A stretch of 64,000 nt of DNA from Sphingomonas cavernae (GCF_003590775.1 NZ_QYUM01000003.1:870501-934500), one strand, 5' to 3'; shown: positions 36,762-45,388, counted from the first letter of the stretch. Notes: generated by a model not told the origin, from the sequence alone. Numbers and translations: made by a program.

Positions 36762-37541
36762 GTGGGAAGATCTCTTGGAAGAGTATTGCGAGCAGCATTT
36801 CAGCCGTTGCATTGGTATACGATTTTTAAAACGTTTAAGATTTGCAAAAACCCTGCACAATATCTTTTGCGATACGTGCTTGACCTAGGAAAATACCCTT
36901 GGGATCTTCACTTTAGAACTCCAACCGGAGATCATTCTATTAAGATAAATATCTTTGAAGATCTCTTTACATTTAATGAAATTTTCATTTGGGAAGTATA
37001 TAAAAATTCAAAAAAAGAAAGTGTATTCGTTGACATTGGAGGCAATATTGGTCTCTCTTCCTTATACTTCCTTACACGTTGCGTTAACACGCGCGGCGTA
37101 CTCATTGAACCTCTTCAAGGAAATATTGACCGGGCAATTGCGCAGCTTGCGAGTTTTGAGGGAAGAATTCAGTTTATGCATTCCGCGGTTTCAGATGCGA
37201 CTGGCGTTCTGGAAATTGGCGTAGAGCCAACCGGCCGCTATTCGGGCGTCGATTGCCTGGAAACAGGGATGCGCCAAGTAGTACCGGCGGTTGGGATTAA
37301 TGAATTAATTGAAACAACGGCCTCAACTCTTGGCCAGATCAGCACTATTAAAATCGATTGCGAGGGAGCCGAGCAGGCATTTATGCCTGTCATTAGAGAA
37401 AATAATCTGATGAACGTGCATCGCTTCGTGATTGAATCGCTACCAATCAAAGATAAAAATCTACTGGATTCTGGATTTACTAAAAAAATCGTATTTGATG
37501 ACGGCATTGGAGGAGTTTTTGAGTATTCTCGACAAGTTTAG
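36762..37541 (+). CDS. FkbM-family methyltransferase
   Basis: 259 residues from GTG 36762, seven nt after AAGGAG. The FkbM domain shows SVFVDIGGNIGLSSLYFL (motif I, about residue 88), VLIEPLQGNIDRA and the late TIKIDCEGAEQAFMPVIREN, the signature of the family. FkbM enzymes O-methylate sugars or other hydroxyls; the substrate here is unknown. Its codon use is much more AT-rich than the core genes, and it is bounded on both sides by transposase relics, which suggests acquisition by transfer. Confidence 0.9.
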   Translation: MGRSLGRVLRAAFQPLHWYTIFKTFKICKNPAQYLLRYVLDLGKYPWDLHFRTPTGDHSIKINIFEDLFTFNEIFIWEVYKNSKKESVFVDIGGNIGLSSLYFLTRCVNTRGVLIEPLQGNIDRAIAQLASFEGRIQFMHSAVSDATGVLEIGVEPTGRYSGVDCLETGMRQVVPAVGINELIETTASTLGQISTIKIDCEGAEQAFMPVIRENNLMNVHRFVIESLPIKDKNLLDSGFTKKIVFDDGIGGVFEYSRQV

Positions 37542-37559
37542 AAAACTTGACTATCGACT

Positions 37560-38160
37560 TGAAGCGCCCCGCTTACGCGGTTTAAAGTAAATACGATAGG
37601 GCGGCAGGCAATGCAGTAATGCGCAGGCCGCCTCTATTCCCCTACGAATTTCGAGCCATCGCGCTTCGACAGAGTACCCATGATTGACGGTGTCACCAAG
37701 CGACAGTTCGGCGACGAGCACTGCTGAACGGCGGCGCCATGACTGCCCAGATGGTTGGCGCATTCGACAATATGGGGAGCCATCGTAACTGAGAGGCCGA
37801 CCGCCCCCCCCTTCTCCGACGACTATCGTGCTCGCTCGATCAGGGGTTGCTCGCAATAGCTGCGCCCGGCAATGCCGCCACCCCAGGCGCGCCTACGGCC
37901 AAGTCTCGTCAATGAAAACGAGACAATCGGACCGAGGATTGAGCCGCCCTCGACCATCGCGGGCGTCGATTTGCACGCCTGTTCAGCCCGTAAGCCGATT
38001 TCATGCCGCGGCGACGGCTCAGAGCGACAAAGCGCAGAATGCGGCCCCCAAGCACCTCCACCCGCGGCCGCGCCGGGCGGTGAAGACCTCAGGAAGATCT
38101 TCCCGCAAAATCGGCCAGAAGCTCGCATTACGGCTTCCGTCCGGAGAATCCCCAATTGAC
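37560..38160 (-). pseudogene. Heavily eroded IS630-family transposase relic
   Basis: Read on the minus strand, several IS630 landmarks survive in different frames: FIDETW near 37915 (catalytic Asp region), NHLGSHGAAVQ near 37755 (from the usual [13 protein letters not shown], with Asp lost) and LHCLPPYRIYF near 37595 (from [10 protein letters not shown]). The order and spacing are right for a minus-strand transposase. Multiple indels and lost catalytic residues make it long dead. Confidence 0.65.
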
Positions 38161-38399
38161 GATAGTGCCGGGAGCGCTTGCCTGAGAGTCTCGGTAACGA
38201 TACGCTTTGGCCATCATGATGAACAGCTTTTCAAATTGAAACACAGTAGATCAAATTTCCATACTACAAATGATTAAGTAATTTATTCATAATGTTATGA
38301 CACGCTTAAATAAAATATTCAAATAGATTAAAGAAAATAGAATGCCATTTAATAAATATTACCATGCATTTAAAAATTTGATCAAAGACATCGTATGTC

Positions 38400-38405
38400 A
38401 GGAGG
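38400..38405 (+). promoter_or_regulatory. AGGAGG ribosome binding site deciding the start at 38410
   Basis: A perfect AGGAGG lies between two in-frame ATGs (38395 and 38410). It sits downstream of the first and 4 nt before the second, so translation should begin at 38410. Confidence 0.7.
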
Positions 38406-38409
38406 ATAT

Positions 38410-39078
38410 ATGCTGCAAAACTCGATCGGAGAAATACTTAAATATATAGCTTTTAGGTATACGAATCTTGGCGCTCCATCATATAATTATTGCGTCGACC
38501 CCATTGAGCTTTCTACACTTATTAACGAAATAGAGCGCCTCAAGGATGCCGATGGATGTATAATTGAAGTTGGCGTAGCGCGAGGAATGACAACAAAATT
38601 TTTGTGTGAACATATAATGCGCGAAGGATTAAATGAAACCTACTACGCAATAGATACATTTAGTTCATTTACATCCGAAGACATCGACCATGAGGTGAAT
38701 ATACGAAAAAAATGTCATAATGACTTTAATGGATTTCGCTATAATGACTTCAAAACATGGGTAAATAATTTTAAAAACTACGATTTCGTTATACCCGTTA
38801 AGGCTGACTGTTCAAAATTTAAATACAAAGACATAAAGCCTATAAAATTGGCCTTTTTGGATGTCGATTTATACTTACCAACACGCAATGCTCTTGCCGC
38901 CATATTTTCGGCGCTTGTTGAAGGCGGGGTCATCATAGTGGACGACGTCGCCCCGAATGAACGATATGATGGCGCCTACCAAGCATATATGGAGTTTTGT
39001 GACGCGAACGGATTACAGCCAGTTCGTGTCGGGAAAAGATGCGGAATAATTAGGAAAGAGTCTGGTGCGCTTCGCTAA
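38410..39078 (+). CDS. Class I SAM methyltransferase, TylF/macrocin-O-methyltransferase-like
   Basis: 222 residues. IIEVGVARGMTTKFLCEHIM is motif I, TYYAIDTFSSF follows, and IKLAFLDVDLYLPTRNALAA is the metal-binding LDxDxY region of TylF-like enzymes. GGVIIVDDVAPNERYDGAYQ gives the second Asp pair. Such enzymes methylate sugar hydroxyls in a metal-dependent way. The sequence is very AT-rich (many AAT, ATA and AAA codons), like the FkbM gene, and both lie in the relic zone, so both appear foreign. Confidence 0.85.
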   Translation: MLQNSIGEILKYIAFRYTNLGAPSYNYCVDPIELSTLINEIERLKDADGCIIEVGVARGMTTKFLCEHIMREGLNETYYAIDTFSSFTSEDIDHEVNIRKKCHNDFNGFRYNDFKTWVNNFKNYDFVIPVKADCSKFKYKDIKPIKLAFLDVDLYLPTRNALAAIFSALVEGGVIIVDDVAPNERYDGAYQAYMEFCDANGLQPVRVGKRCGIIRKESGALR

Positions 39079-39392
39079 AACATGACGGATTTTGAGCAAG
39101 TCCGGCTGAAAGGAGTCGGATTGTATGAAGCGCGGAGCACGCTCAGGAAAGGGCGGAACATCGCGGTCTCAAAGAACAGGAAATGGGTATGGCGACAGCG
39201 GCCCAACGTTGCGCCACTGGCGCTTGGGAACATAGGCCGGGCTCGGTCTCTCCCAGTTGAATATGGGCTGGGGGAAGGCGCCGCTGGTCACATCCGCAAC
39301 GGCGGCACCGCTCGCTTTGGTGACATGAAATCGATTGCGCCTATATCTGTCTGCAGCCGATAGCGTCAGTCGCTGAGTTCCGAGGGGTTTTT
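39079..39392. other. Gap between the methyltransferase and tRNA-Lys
   Basis: About 310 bp, GC-rich again. A 93-codon frame at 39082 has no recognisable motif and poor composition. I see no attachment-site duplication that would mark the tRNA as an integration point. Confidence 0.4.
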
Positions 39393-39468
39393 TGGTGAGC
39401 CGTGCTGGATTCGAACCAGCGACCTACTGATTAAAAGTCAGTTGCTCTACCGACTGAGCTAACGGCCC
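39393..39468 (-). tRNA. tRNA-Lys (anticodon UUU)
   Basis: On the minus strand the 76-nt sequence begins GGGCCGTTAGCTCAGTCGGT and ends with an encoded CCA. The cloverleaf is complete: D-arm GCTC-AGTCGGTA-GAGC, anticodon stem CTGA/TCAG around CTTTTAA with anticodon TTT, T-arm GCTGG-TTCGAAT-CCAGC, and acceptor stem with one G-U pair. Confidence 0.97.
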
Positions 39469-39994
39469 TCACCAAGGCGGTTTCCCTAGGAGGGGAGCAG
39501 CGCGCGGTCAACGGGGTTCTGCGCTCGAGCCTATAAAGATGGTGGCGGACGCTGAGGCCTGCCAGCGGATCGCGCCAGTCGGGAGCGATTTCGGCGAGCG
39601 GCCTGAGCACGAAGCCTCGGTCGCGGAAATGGCGATGGGGGATGCCCAGGCCGGGTGAAGCCCAGATGCCGCCCGACCACAGCACGATATCGAGATCGAG
39701 CACGCGCGCGGCCCAGCGTTGCGCTGGACGGCGGCCAAAGGCGCGTTCGATGCGTTTCAGCCGGGCGAGCAGGGCAGGGGGCGTGTCGCCGCACTCCACG
39801 ATCGCGGCGGCATTGGCATAGCGCCTGCGCGACGGGCCGATCGGGGCGGTCTCAAAAGTCGCGGACAGTGCACGGATCGCTACCCCCTCGGCCTCGATCT
39901 CGGCGAGCGCAGCGGCGATGACCGCCCGTGGCGCGCCATAGCGGCCATGGCGCTTGTTGGAACCGAGCGCGATGGCATAGGTTGAAACCGACAT
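39431..39994 (-). CDS. folK: 2-amino-4-hydroxy-6-hydroxymethyldihydropteridine pyrophosphokinase
   Basis: Transfers pyrophosphate from ATP to the pterin in folate synthesis. Motifs: YAIALGSNKRHGRYGAP (start), FETAPIG, RWAARVLDLDIVLWSGG (catalytic Asp pair) and IPHRHFRDRGFVLRPLAEIA. The frame runs past the normal end of the family into tRNA-Lys, so the last twelve codons are tRNA sequence and the stop TAA comes from its anticodon loop. It starts only 23 bp from the divergent glycosylase gene. Confidence 0.93.
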   Translation of the reverse strand: MSVSTYAIALGSNKRHGRYGAPRAVIAAALAEIEAEGVAIRALSATFETAPIGPSRRRYANAAAIVECGDTPPALLARLKRIERAFGRRPAQRWAARVLDLDIVLWSGGIWASPGLGIPHRHFRDRGFVLRPLAEIAPDWRDPLAGLSVRHHLYRLERRTPLTARCSPPRETALVRAVSSVGRATDF

Positions 39995-40017
39995 GATCTG
40001 GCGCCTATCCCGATCGC

Positions 40018-40674
40018 ATGTTCATTGAAAGCCCTATCCCCCAAAGCGAGCCGCCACACGACTGTCCACTCTGCCCAAGGCTGGTCGCGCTGCGCCAGGC
40101 GCTGCGCGTCGAGCACCCCGACTGGTGGAACGCGCCGATTCCCGCATTCGGGGATCCGCAGGCATGGCTCGCGATCGTCGGGCTTGCGCCGGGCAAGCAC
40201 GGCGCCAACCGCACAAGCCGACCGTTCACGGGCGATTATGCCGGAGATCTGCTGTTCGCGACGCTCGACAAGTTCGGGCTGCTCGAGGGGCGCTATGATG
40301 CGCGCGCCGACGACGGCGTCCGGCTGAAGGGTGCGATCATTATCAATGCGGTCAAATGCCTGCCGCCCGAAAACAAGCCGACGCCCGAGGAGATCCGGAC
40401 CTGCCGCCCCTTCCTCAAACGCTCGCGGGAAATGTTGCCGAGCGCGCGGGTGTTCATTGCGCTCGGGCAGATCGCGCACCAGTCGACGGTGAAGGTGCTC
40501 GGCGGGAGGCTGCCCAAGGCCCCGTTCGCGCATCTTGCCGAACACCCAATGCCCGGCGGTGAGGTGGTGCTCGATAGCTATCATTGCTCGCGCTACAACA
40601 CCAACACGGGGCGGCTGACGCCCACGATGTTCCAGGCGGTGTTCGCGCGCGCGCTCGAACTCAAACCGTCTTGA
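40018..40674 (+). CDS. Uracil-DNA glycosylase, family 5 (UDGb-like)
   Basis: Removes uracil and related damaged bases from DNA to start base-excision repair. 218 residues. VGLAPGKHGANRTSRPFTGD is the family 4/5 motif, with Gly-Ala-Asn in place of a catalytic acid, as in UDGb. HCSRYNTNTGRLT is the second motif. Four Cys (two in DCPLCPRL, then VKCLPPEN and RTCRPF) fit a 4Fe-4S cluster. It is divergent from folK with 23 bp between starts, so its leader must be very short. Confidence 0.9.
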   Translation: MFIESPIPQSEPPHDCPLCPRLVALRQALRVEHPDWWNAPIPAFGDPQAWLAIVGLAPGKHGANRTSRPFTGDYAGDLLFATLDKFGLLEGRYDARADDGVRLKGAIIINAVKCLPPENKPTPEEIRTCRPFLKRSREMLPSARVFIALGQIAHQSTVKVLGGRLPKAPFAHLAEHPMPGGEVVLDSYHCSRYNTNTGRLTPTMFQAVFARALELKPS

Positions 40675-40954
40675 GATAGTCGAGATAGGCGCCCTCGGGA
40701 GGGCCGTCGAGCGCGCCCATGACGGGCGCGAGCGCATCCTTGGGCAGATGTTCGCCCGCGGCCTTGTGCGCGTCGACCGTTTCCCATCGTTCAATGAAGA
40801 CGAAACGGCGTTCATTGCCCACATCGCGGAGCAACTCCACCCCCTCGCTGCCGGGGATGCCCCGCACGGCGTCGGCGAGCTGCCGCAGAGCCGTTTCCAG
40901 AACTGCATCCTTGCCCTCGGCGGCGTGCATTACATAATGGCGCGCAACGGTCAT
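40661..40954 (-). CDS. Antibiotic-biosynthesis-monooxygenase domain protein (YgiN-like)
   Basis: 97 residues, a single ABM dimeric alpha-beta barrel: YVMHAAEGKDAVLETALRQL, the conserved central strand RRFVFIERWETVDAHKAAGE, and a terminal strand AYLDYLKTV. Proteins of this size act as quinol monooxygenases or bind small aromatics; the substrate cannot be told. Its end overlaps the convergent glycosylase gene by 14 nt. It is followed, 23 bp upstream on the same strand, by aguB. Confidence 0.85.
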   Translation of the reverse strand: MTVARHYVMHAAEGKDAVLETALRQLADAVRGIPGSEGVELLRDVGNERRFVFIERWETVDAHKAAGEHLPKDALAPVMGALDGPPEGAYLDYLKTV

Positions 40955-40977
40955 GTTACTCTCCCTTGTCTGCGAGG

Positions 40978-41826
40978 TCAGATATCCTCGGCCAATCGGC
41001 CATAGAGATCGGGGCGGCGGTCGCGGAAGAAGCCCATGCCTGCACGGTGCTTGGACGCACGCGCGAGGTCAAGCGTCGCGACTATCGCGCCGGTGTCTTC
41101 CCGGCCAAGGCTCTGCTGATAGTCGCCCCACTCGTCGGCGATGAAGCTGTGACCGTAGAAAATCTGGCCATTTTCGTTGCCGATGCGGTTGGCGGCGACA
41201 ATCGGAACGACGTTCGACACGCTGTGCCCCACCATCGCGCGTTGCCACATGCGGCTGGTGTCGAGTTCGGGATCATAGGGTTCGGAGCCGATCGCGGTGG
41301 GGTAGAAGAGCAGTTCGGCCCCCATCAACATCATCGCGCGCGCGCACTCGGGATACCACTGATCCCAGCAGATGCCGACGCCGATCGTTCCATAGCGCGT
41401 CTCCCACACCTTGAATCCCGTATTGCCGGGGCGGAAGTAGAATTTCTCTTCATAGCCGGGCCCGTCAGGGATGTGGCTCTTGCGATAGACGCCCATCACC
41501 TGGCCTTCGTCGTCGATCATCGCCAGGCTGTTATAATGATGCGGCCCGTCGCGCTCGAAGAAGCTGGTCGGGATATAGACCTTCAACTCGGCGGCGAGCT
41601 TCCCCATCGCCAGCACCGCGGGATGCTCGGCGGTCGGGCGTGCGCGCGCGAACAGCGCTTCGTCCTCGACCTGGCAGAAATAGGGACCTTCGAAGAGTTC
41701 GGGGGGGAGGATGATCTTCGCGCCACGCGCTGCGGCGTCGCGGACGAGATCCGAGACCGCGGCGATATTGGCGTCGATGTCGTCGGTGAGCGCGAGCTGC
41801 AATGCGGCGACGGTGATCTCGGTCAT
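40978..41826 (-). CDS. aguB: N-carbamoylputrescine amidase
   Basis: Hydrolyses N-carbamoylputrescine to putrescine, CO2 and ammonia, after agmatine deiminase. It is a nitrilase-fold protein of 282 residues with the triad visible: Glu in IILPPELFEGPYF, Lys in VYRKSHIPDGPGY and Cys in GVGICWDQWYPECAR. WQRAMVGHSVSNVVPIVAAN is typical of plant and bacterial AguB. Its partner aguA lies at 44285-45265 on the same strand, with two unrelated genes between. Confidence 0.95.
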   Translation of the reverse strand: MTEITVAALQLALTDDIDANIAAVSDLVRDAAARGAKIILPPELFEGPYFCQVEDEALFARARPTAEHPAVLAMGKLAAELKVYIPTSFFERDGPHHYNSLAMIDDEGQVMGVYRKSHIPDGPGYEEKFYFRPGNTGFKVWETRYGTIGVGICWDQWYPECARAMMLMGAELLFYPTAIGSEPYDPELDTSRMWQRAMVGHSVSNVVPIVAANRIGNENGQIFYGHSFIADEWGDYQQSLGREDTGAIVATLDLARASKHRAGMGFFRDRRPDLYGRLAEDI

Positions 41827-42171
41827 CGGGAAAACCTCTTCGGAAACGGTGCGCGCGACATAGAGGCCCGCGCCCGCGCGGCCAAGGGGGCGGCGCGGAA
41901 ATGCGTACCCGGCCGGGCCGGGGCGGTGGCCTTAACTTCACTTAACTTCGCATTTTTCCCACAAGCGCGCATGTTGATTCGGCTTCCTCAAGGGGCGGGT
42001 CAAAATGTGACCGGAGGAAGCGTATCAAGAGCGGGATGTGTAGGACAGGGGTGCGGGTGGAAGTGCTATCGGATGGCTTGTTTTAAGGAAAGCTGCGGTT
42101 AGGTTTCTTCTGCGGACATGCCTTGAAATGCCGCTCAGAGCGTTTCAGCCCGTTTCCAAGCCGAGAAGTTC
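41827..42171. other. Intergenic region between aguB and the OmpA-like gene
   Basis: About 350 bp without a supportable gene. It contains a short direct repeat (TTAACTTCACTTAACTTCGC at 41933-41952) of unknown meaning and must hold the aguB promoter. Confidence 0.4.
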
Positions 42172-42192
42172 GGGGTGGGCAAAGCCCACCCC
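42172..42192 (-). terminator. Hairpin downstream of the OmpA-like gene
   Basis: GGGGTGGGC-AAA-GCCCACCCC is a perfect 9-bp stem starting 8 nt after the stop codon of the OmpA-like gene. No U-run follows, so it may act as an mRNA 3' stabiliser or a weak terminator. Confidence 0.6.
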
Positions 42193-42199
42193 GCGCGTC

Positions 42200-43081
42200 T
42201 TACAGACCGTCAAGGCCCTTGCTGACCAGGATATTCACCGCAACGCGGCGGTTCTGTGCCTTGCCGTCGACGGTGTCATTGCTTGCCACCGGATCCGCTT
42301 CGGACATCCCTGTGGGGGTCAGCATGCGATAGGGTTTCCAGCCGCAGGCCTGCTGAAGATAATTGACGACGCGACCGGCGCGCTTGTCGCTCAGCTCCTG
42401 GTTGAATTCCTGGCTTCCCGTGGAATCGGTGTAGCCAACGACGAGCAGCAGAGCGTTATCCATCCCCTCGGCCTGGCTTGCCGCGGCGCAAAGATCGGCT
42501 TGCGCCTGTTCGGACAGCACCGCCTTGCCGGTGTCGAAGTTCACGTTCGTCGTGCCTTTGACATTGTACTGGTCGATATCACCCATGCGGCCGCGCAGCG
42601 CCTCCGTTGCCTCAGTCTGTTCGGCAAAGCGCTGGTCGGTGCCGTTATGGATCATCGACGCGGTCTTGAGGTCCTTGTTCTTGAGAACGATCTGGCTCGC
42701 CATCAGGTCGCCGCCGCCCTGCAATGTATCGACGGTGACGGGCAGGCCGTTGAGCAGCGATGTCGCGGCAAGCCTGCTGCGATTGAGGCCCAAAAACCCC
42801 CCGCTGGCCTTGATCCGGGTGCTGTCGTTGATGGCGATGATCGTCTTGGTGCCATCGGCGGACGTGACCTGCATTCTGTCGCCGCTGCGCGCAGAGATGA
42901 TGCCTTCGATCTCTGGCCCTTCGGTCATCTCAGCCGCTTCAGGCGAAGACGTGTCAGATACAGTTCCCGAGAGACCGGCCTCGGGCTGGGCCTGCTCTTG
43001 CGCAGCCAGGCTGGCCGATGCTGTCCCGGCAAGCATGGCAAGCAACAAAAATACTCTTGGGCTTTTGGAAACGACATTCAT
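42200..43081 (-). CDS. OmpA-family peptidoglycan-associated outer-membrane protein
   Basis: 293 residues from ATG 43081 (MNVVSKSPRVFLLLAMLAGT), chosen because AAGGAG precedes it at the right distance; an upstream Met at 43111 lacks one. A signal peptide is cut after about AAQ. The central region (about 45-165) is beta-rich (GIISARSGDRMQVTSADGTK), like a small OB or DUF5666-like fold. The C-terminal OmpA domain has FDTGKAVLSEQAQADLC, VVGYTDSTGSQEFNQELSDK and NRRVAVNIL and should bind peptidoglycan. The gene stands alone, with a hairpin behind it. Confidence 0.9.
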   Translation of the reverse strand: MNVVSKSPRVFLLLAMLAGTASASLAAQEQAQPEAGLSGTVSDTSSPEAAEMTEGPEIEGIISARSGDRMQVTSADGTKTIIAINDSTRIKASGGFLGLNRSRLAATSLLNGLPVTVDTLQGGGDLMASQIVLKNKDLKTASMIHNGTDQRFAEQTEATEALRGRMGDIDQYNVKGTTNVNFDTGKAVLSEQAQADLCAAASQAEGMDNALLLVVGYTDSTGSQEFNQELSDKRAGRVVNYLQQACGWKPYRMLTPTGMSEADPVASNDTVDGKAQNRRVAVNILVSKGLDGL

Positions 43082-43435
43082 TACGTTACTCCTTGTCAGC
43101 CCCCCCTCCATCTAGCTTCATTGAGATGTGCGGCATGTAGCCGCACCTGAGCACCATGGATTTCCCGCCTGTTCGGACAAACCTTTCGCGCAGATGAACG
43201 CGCCCGGTGACTGAGGTGGTTGTGCGGGTAATTCGACCGAATCGTGCGGCGGACCGATGCAAACTGCGCCGCACGAACGAGCGCTCATGCAGGCAAGATT
43301 GAGAATCCGTTTCTCACCCCATCCGAAGCATTCGTCTGGCGCCGCCTTCGAGTCGGCTTTCGGTGAGCCCTGGACCAGTCTTGAATGACCGGTTGAACCC
43401 GCCCGCGCAAAGCCGCCGTTCGCCCCTGCACCCGC
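43082..43435. other. Upstream region of the OmpA-like gene
   Basis: About 350 bp. No credible gene on either strand; it should contain the promoter of the OmpA-like gene. No palindrome or repeat stands out. Confidence 0.35.
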
Positions 43436-44047
43436 TCAAAGCCCCCGCACCCGCGGTCTGCGGGCGGCTTGCAGCTTTTCCTCGGCTTCGGCCAGCCATC
43501 GCTCGGTCGTCCGTCGCCGCGCATCGGCCTCTGCTGCCGCATCGCGGTCAGCACGCTCGATCGCCTGACGGCTGGCGGTGCAGTTGCGGCGCCATTGGCG
43601 GTCATAGGCGGCCATAGCGCGGGTGGCGCGCGTGTCGCGTTCGCGCCCCAGCGCGGTGAAGACGCGCAACTGCTTGCCAAGCGCGAGTTCGCGGCGGACG
43701 CCGACGAGCTGGCCGCCACGGATGACGCCGACCAGATCGCCATTGAGCGACCGGTCGAGCAGCTCGGCCTTACGATCGCGCACTGCTTCCTCCTGCGCGC
43801 GTGCCCAGGCATCGTCGAAGCTGTCGGCGCCGAGTTTGAGTCGAAGCTGATAGGCGCTGCGCGCGCTCATCCCCACGGCGCGCGCGGCATCGGCGACCAC
43901 GCCATAATGCGCGAGCGCGACGATGAAGGCGCGCTGGCGATCGGCATTCCAGCCGCTTCGCCGGCGACGCTCCATCGGCACGGGATCGAAGGCGAGGAGA
44001 TCGGCGAGGCCGTCATCCTCATCAATTGCGGTCGGACTGGTCGGCAT
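43436..44047 (-). CDS. Conserved hypothetical protein with a homeodomain-like HTH
   Basis: 203 residues from ATG 44047 (MPTSPTAIDEDDGLADLLAF), with GGTGG just before it; a longer frame reaches 44119. Residues about 32-75 (GWNADRQRAFIVALAHYGVV, AARAVGMSARSAYQLRLKLG) form a helix-turn-helix like that of small terminase subunits and resolvase-type domains. The rest is Arg/Ala/Glu-rich, with a C-terminal coiled coil (about 150-200). There are no phage genes nearby, so a chromosomal DNA-binding role is more likely than packaging. Function unknown. Confidence 0.72.
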   Translation of the reverse strand: MPTSPTAIDEDDGLADLLAFDPVPMERRRRSGWNADRQRAFIVALAHYGVVADAARAVGMSARSAYQLRLKLGADSFDDAWARAQEEAVRDRKAELLDRSLNGDLVGVIRGGQLVGVRRELALGKQLRVFTALGRERDTRATRAMAAYDRQWRRNCTASRQAIERADRDAAAEADARRRTTERWLAEAEEKLQAARRPRVRGL

Positions 44048-44165
44048 CCACCAGCTTATCGCCGATCGGGGCGGCTGTAGGACAGCGGGATTTTCGGTGG
44101 GCTCCGGGGCTGAGCCCAACCTTGAGGCGTGGCGGCGCTCGCGATCGAGGGGGTTCGCTGTCAGT

Positions 44166-44249
44166 CAGTGCTCCGGGCTTGACCCGGAGCCCATGCCTGA
44201 AGCGGCGCTACCCCCGACGACATGGACTCCTGCTTTCGCAGGAGCACTG
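44166..44249. repeat. Twin-hairpin REP-like element
   Basis: Two perfect hairpins lie in tandem: CTCCGGG-CTTGA-CCCGGAG and CTCCTGC-TTTC-GCAGGAG. Both are enclosed by an outer inverted repeat CAGTGCTC...GAGCACTG. It sits between the aguA stop and the HTH gene. This composite is typical of dispersed palindromic elements in alphaproteobacteria, and it may also end transcription from aguA. Confidence 0.75.
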
Positions 44250-44284
44250 AGGCATGATGGCTTCGCGCGGAACCCGGTTGGCTT

Positions 44285-45265
44285 TCAGCGCGGAACCTGC
44301 TGGCTGATGCAGTGGAAGCTGCCGCCGCCGAACAGGATATGGTCGGCGCGTAGCCCAACGGCTTTGCGATCGGGGAAGAACGCCTGGATCGCGGCAACTG
44401 CTGCATCGTCGTTGGCGGTGCCATAAACGGGTACGACGACCACGGCATTGCCGATGTAGAAGTTCATGTAGCTCGCCGGGATCACCTCGCCGTTACGGAT
44501 GACGCGGCCGGGGGAGGGGATGGGGACGACCTCGACACCCATCGCTTCGGCGCGTGCCTTCGCATCGGCATAGATGGCGGCATTGGGATCGTCCTCGCCC
44601 TCCGCGACGGGGAGCGCGAGGCGATTGGGACCGACGAAGCGCGCGAGATTGTCGACATGGCCGTCGGTATGATCGTTGAGCAGGCCGTCGCCGAGCCAGA
44701 GCACGCGATCGAAGCCGAGATCGCCCTTGAGACGCGCCTCGATCTCGTCGCGCGTCAGATCGGGATTGCGGTTGGGATTGAGCACGCACTGTTCGGTGGT
44801 GACGACAAGCCCCGTGCCACCGGCGTCGATCGCGCCGCCCTCGAAGATCCAGTCGCAGCGCGTGACGGGGAGGGAGATGGTGTCCGCGAGGATGCCGCCG
44901 ATCTCGCGATCGCCGGGCAGGTCGTATTTGCCGCCCCAGCCATTGTTATCGAAATGACGCGCCTGCCGGTCCGCGCCGGTGGCGACGATGATCGGGCCGG
45001 TGTCGCGCAGCCAGATATCGCCGAACACATGCTGTTCGACGATCACGCCGGGCGCTGCGAGTGCGCGCGCGGCTTCGGCGGACTGCACGTCGGCCGCGAT
45101 CAGGTGGACCGCTTCGCCCGCGCCATCGGCATGGACGGCGTTGGCGAAGGCCGCGACCTCGCGGCGCGCGAGGTCGAGAACGCCGGGCCATTCGGGCTCA
45201 TGGCTGGGAAAGCCGATCCAGACGCGCTCGTGCGGCGCCCATTCGGGAAGCATCGTTAGAGTCAT
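44285..45265 (-). CDS. aguA: Agmatine deiminase
   Basis: Converts agmatine to N-carbamoylputrescine and ammonia. 326 residues of the Porphyromonas-type peptidyl-arginine deiminase fold. Motifs: IWLRDTGPIIV, NGWGGKYDLPGD, IFEGGAIDAGGTG, LNDHTDGHVDNLARF (catalytic His and Asp) and the nucleophile Cys in LFGGGSFHCISQQ near the end. With aguB it makes putrescine from arginine-derived agmatine; no arginine decarboxylase gene is in the window. Confidence 0.96.
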   Translation of the reverse strand: MTLTMLPEWAPHERVWIGFPSHEPEWPGVLDLARREVAAFANAVHADGAGEAVHLIAADVQSAEAARALAAPGVIVEQHVFGDIWLRDTGPIIVATGADRQARHFDNNGWGGKYDLPGDREIGGILADTISLPVTRCDWIFEGGAIDAGGTGLVVTTEQCVLNPNRNPDLTRDEIEARLKGDLGFDRVLWLGDGLLNDHTDGHVDNLARFVGPNRLALPVAEGEDDPNAAIYADAKARAEAMGVEVVPIPSPGRVIRNGEVIPASYMNFYIGNAVVVVPVYGTANDDAAVAAIQAFFPDRKAVGLRADHILFGGGSFHCISQQVPR

Positions 45266-45274
45266 CAGAATTTA

Positions 45275-45388
45275 CCGCTCGTCCTGAGTAGCCGTTGAGC
45301 TTGCCGAGACGGGGTATCGAAGAACCGGCACAGTGCGTCCTTCGATACGGGCTCTCGGCTGCGCTCGATCCCTACTCAGGATGAGCGG
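45275..45388. repeat. Dispersed palindrome, CCGCTC-TCCTGAG family
   Basis: A 114-nt inverted repeat whose arms begin CCGCTCGTCCTGAGTAGC and end CTACTCAGGATGAGCGG, with a central part containing TTCGATACGGGCTCTCGGCT. It belongs to the same family as the copies at 51485-51605, 51908-51957 and 57532-57745. Confidence 0.85.

Noticed and set aside
39082-39363. 93-codon frame after the TylF-like gene
   Set aside because: Composition is poor and no motif is visible, so I left it as intergenic.
39393-39468. tRNA-Lys as an integration site for the island to its left
   Set aside because: No integrase gene and no visible duplicate of the tRNA 3' end at the left boundary of the AT-rich zone.
43436-44047. 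Terminase-like HTH as a sign of prophage
   Set aside because: No portal, capsid, integrase or attachment site is nearby; the gene stands alone among core genes.
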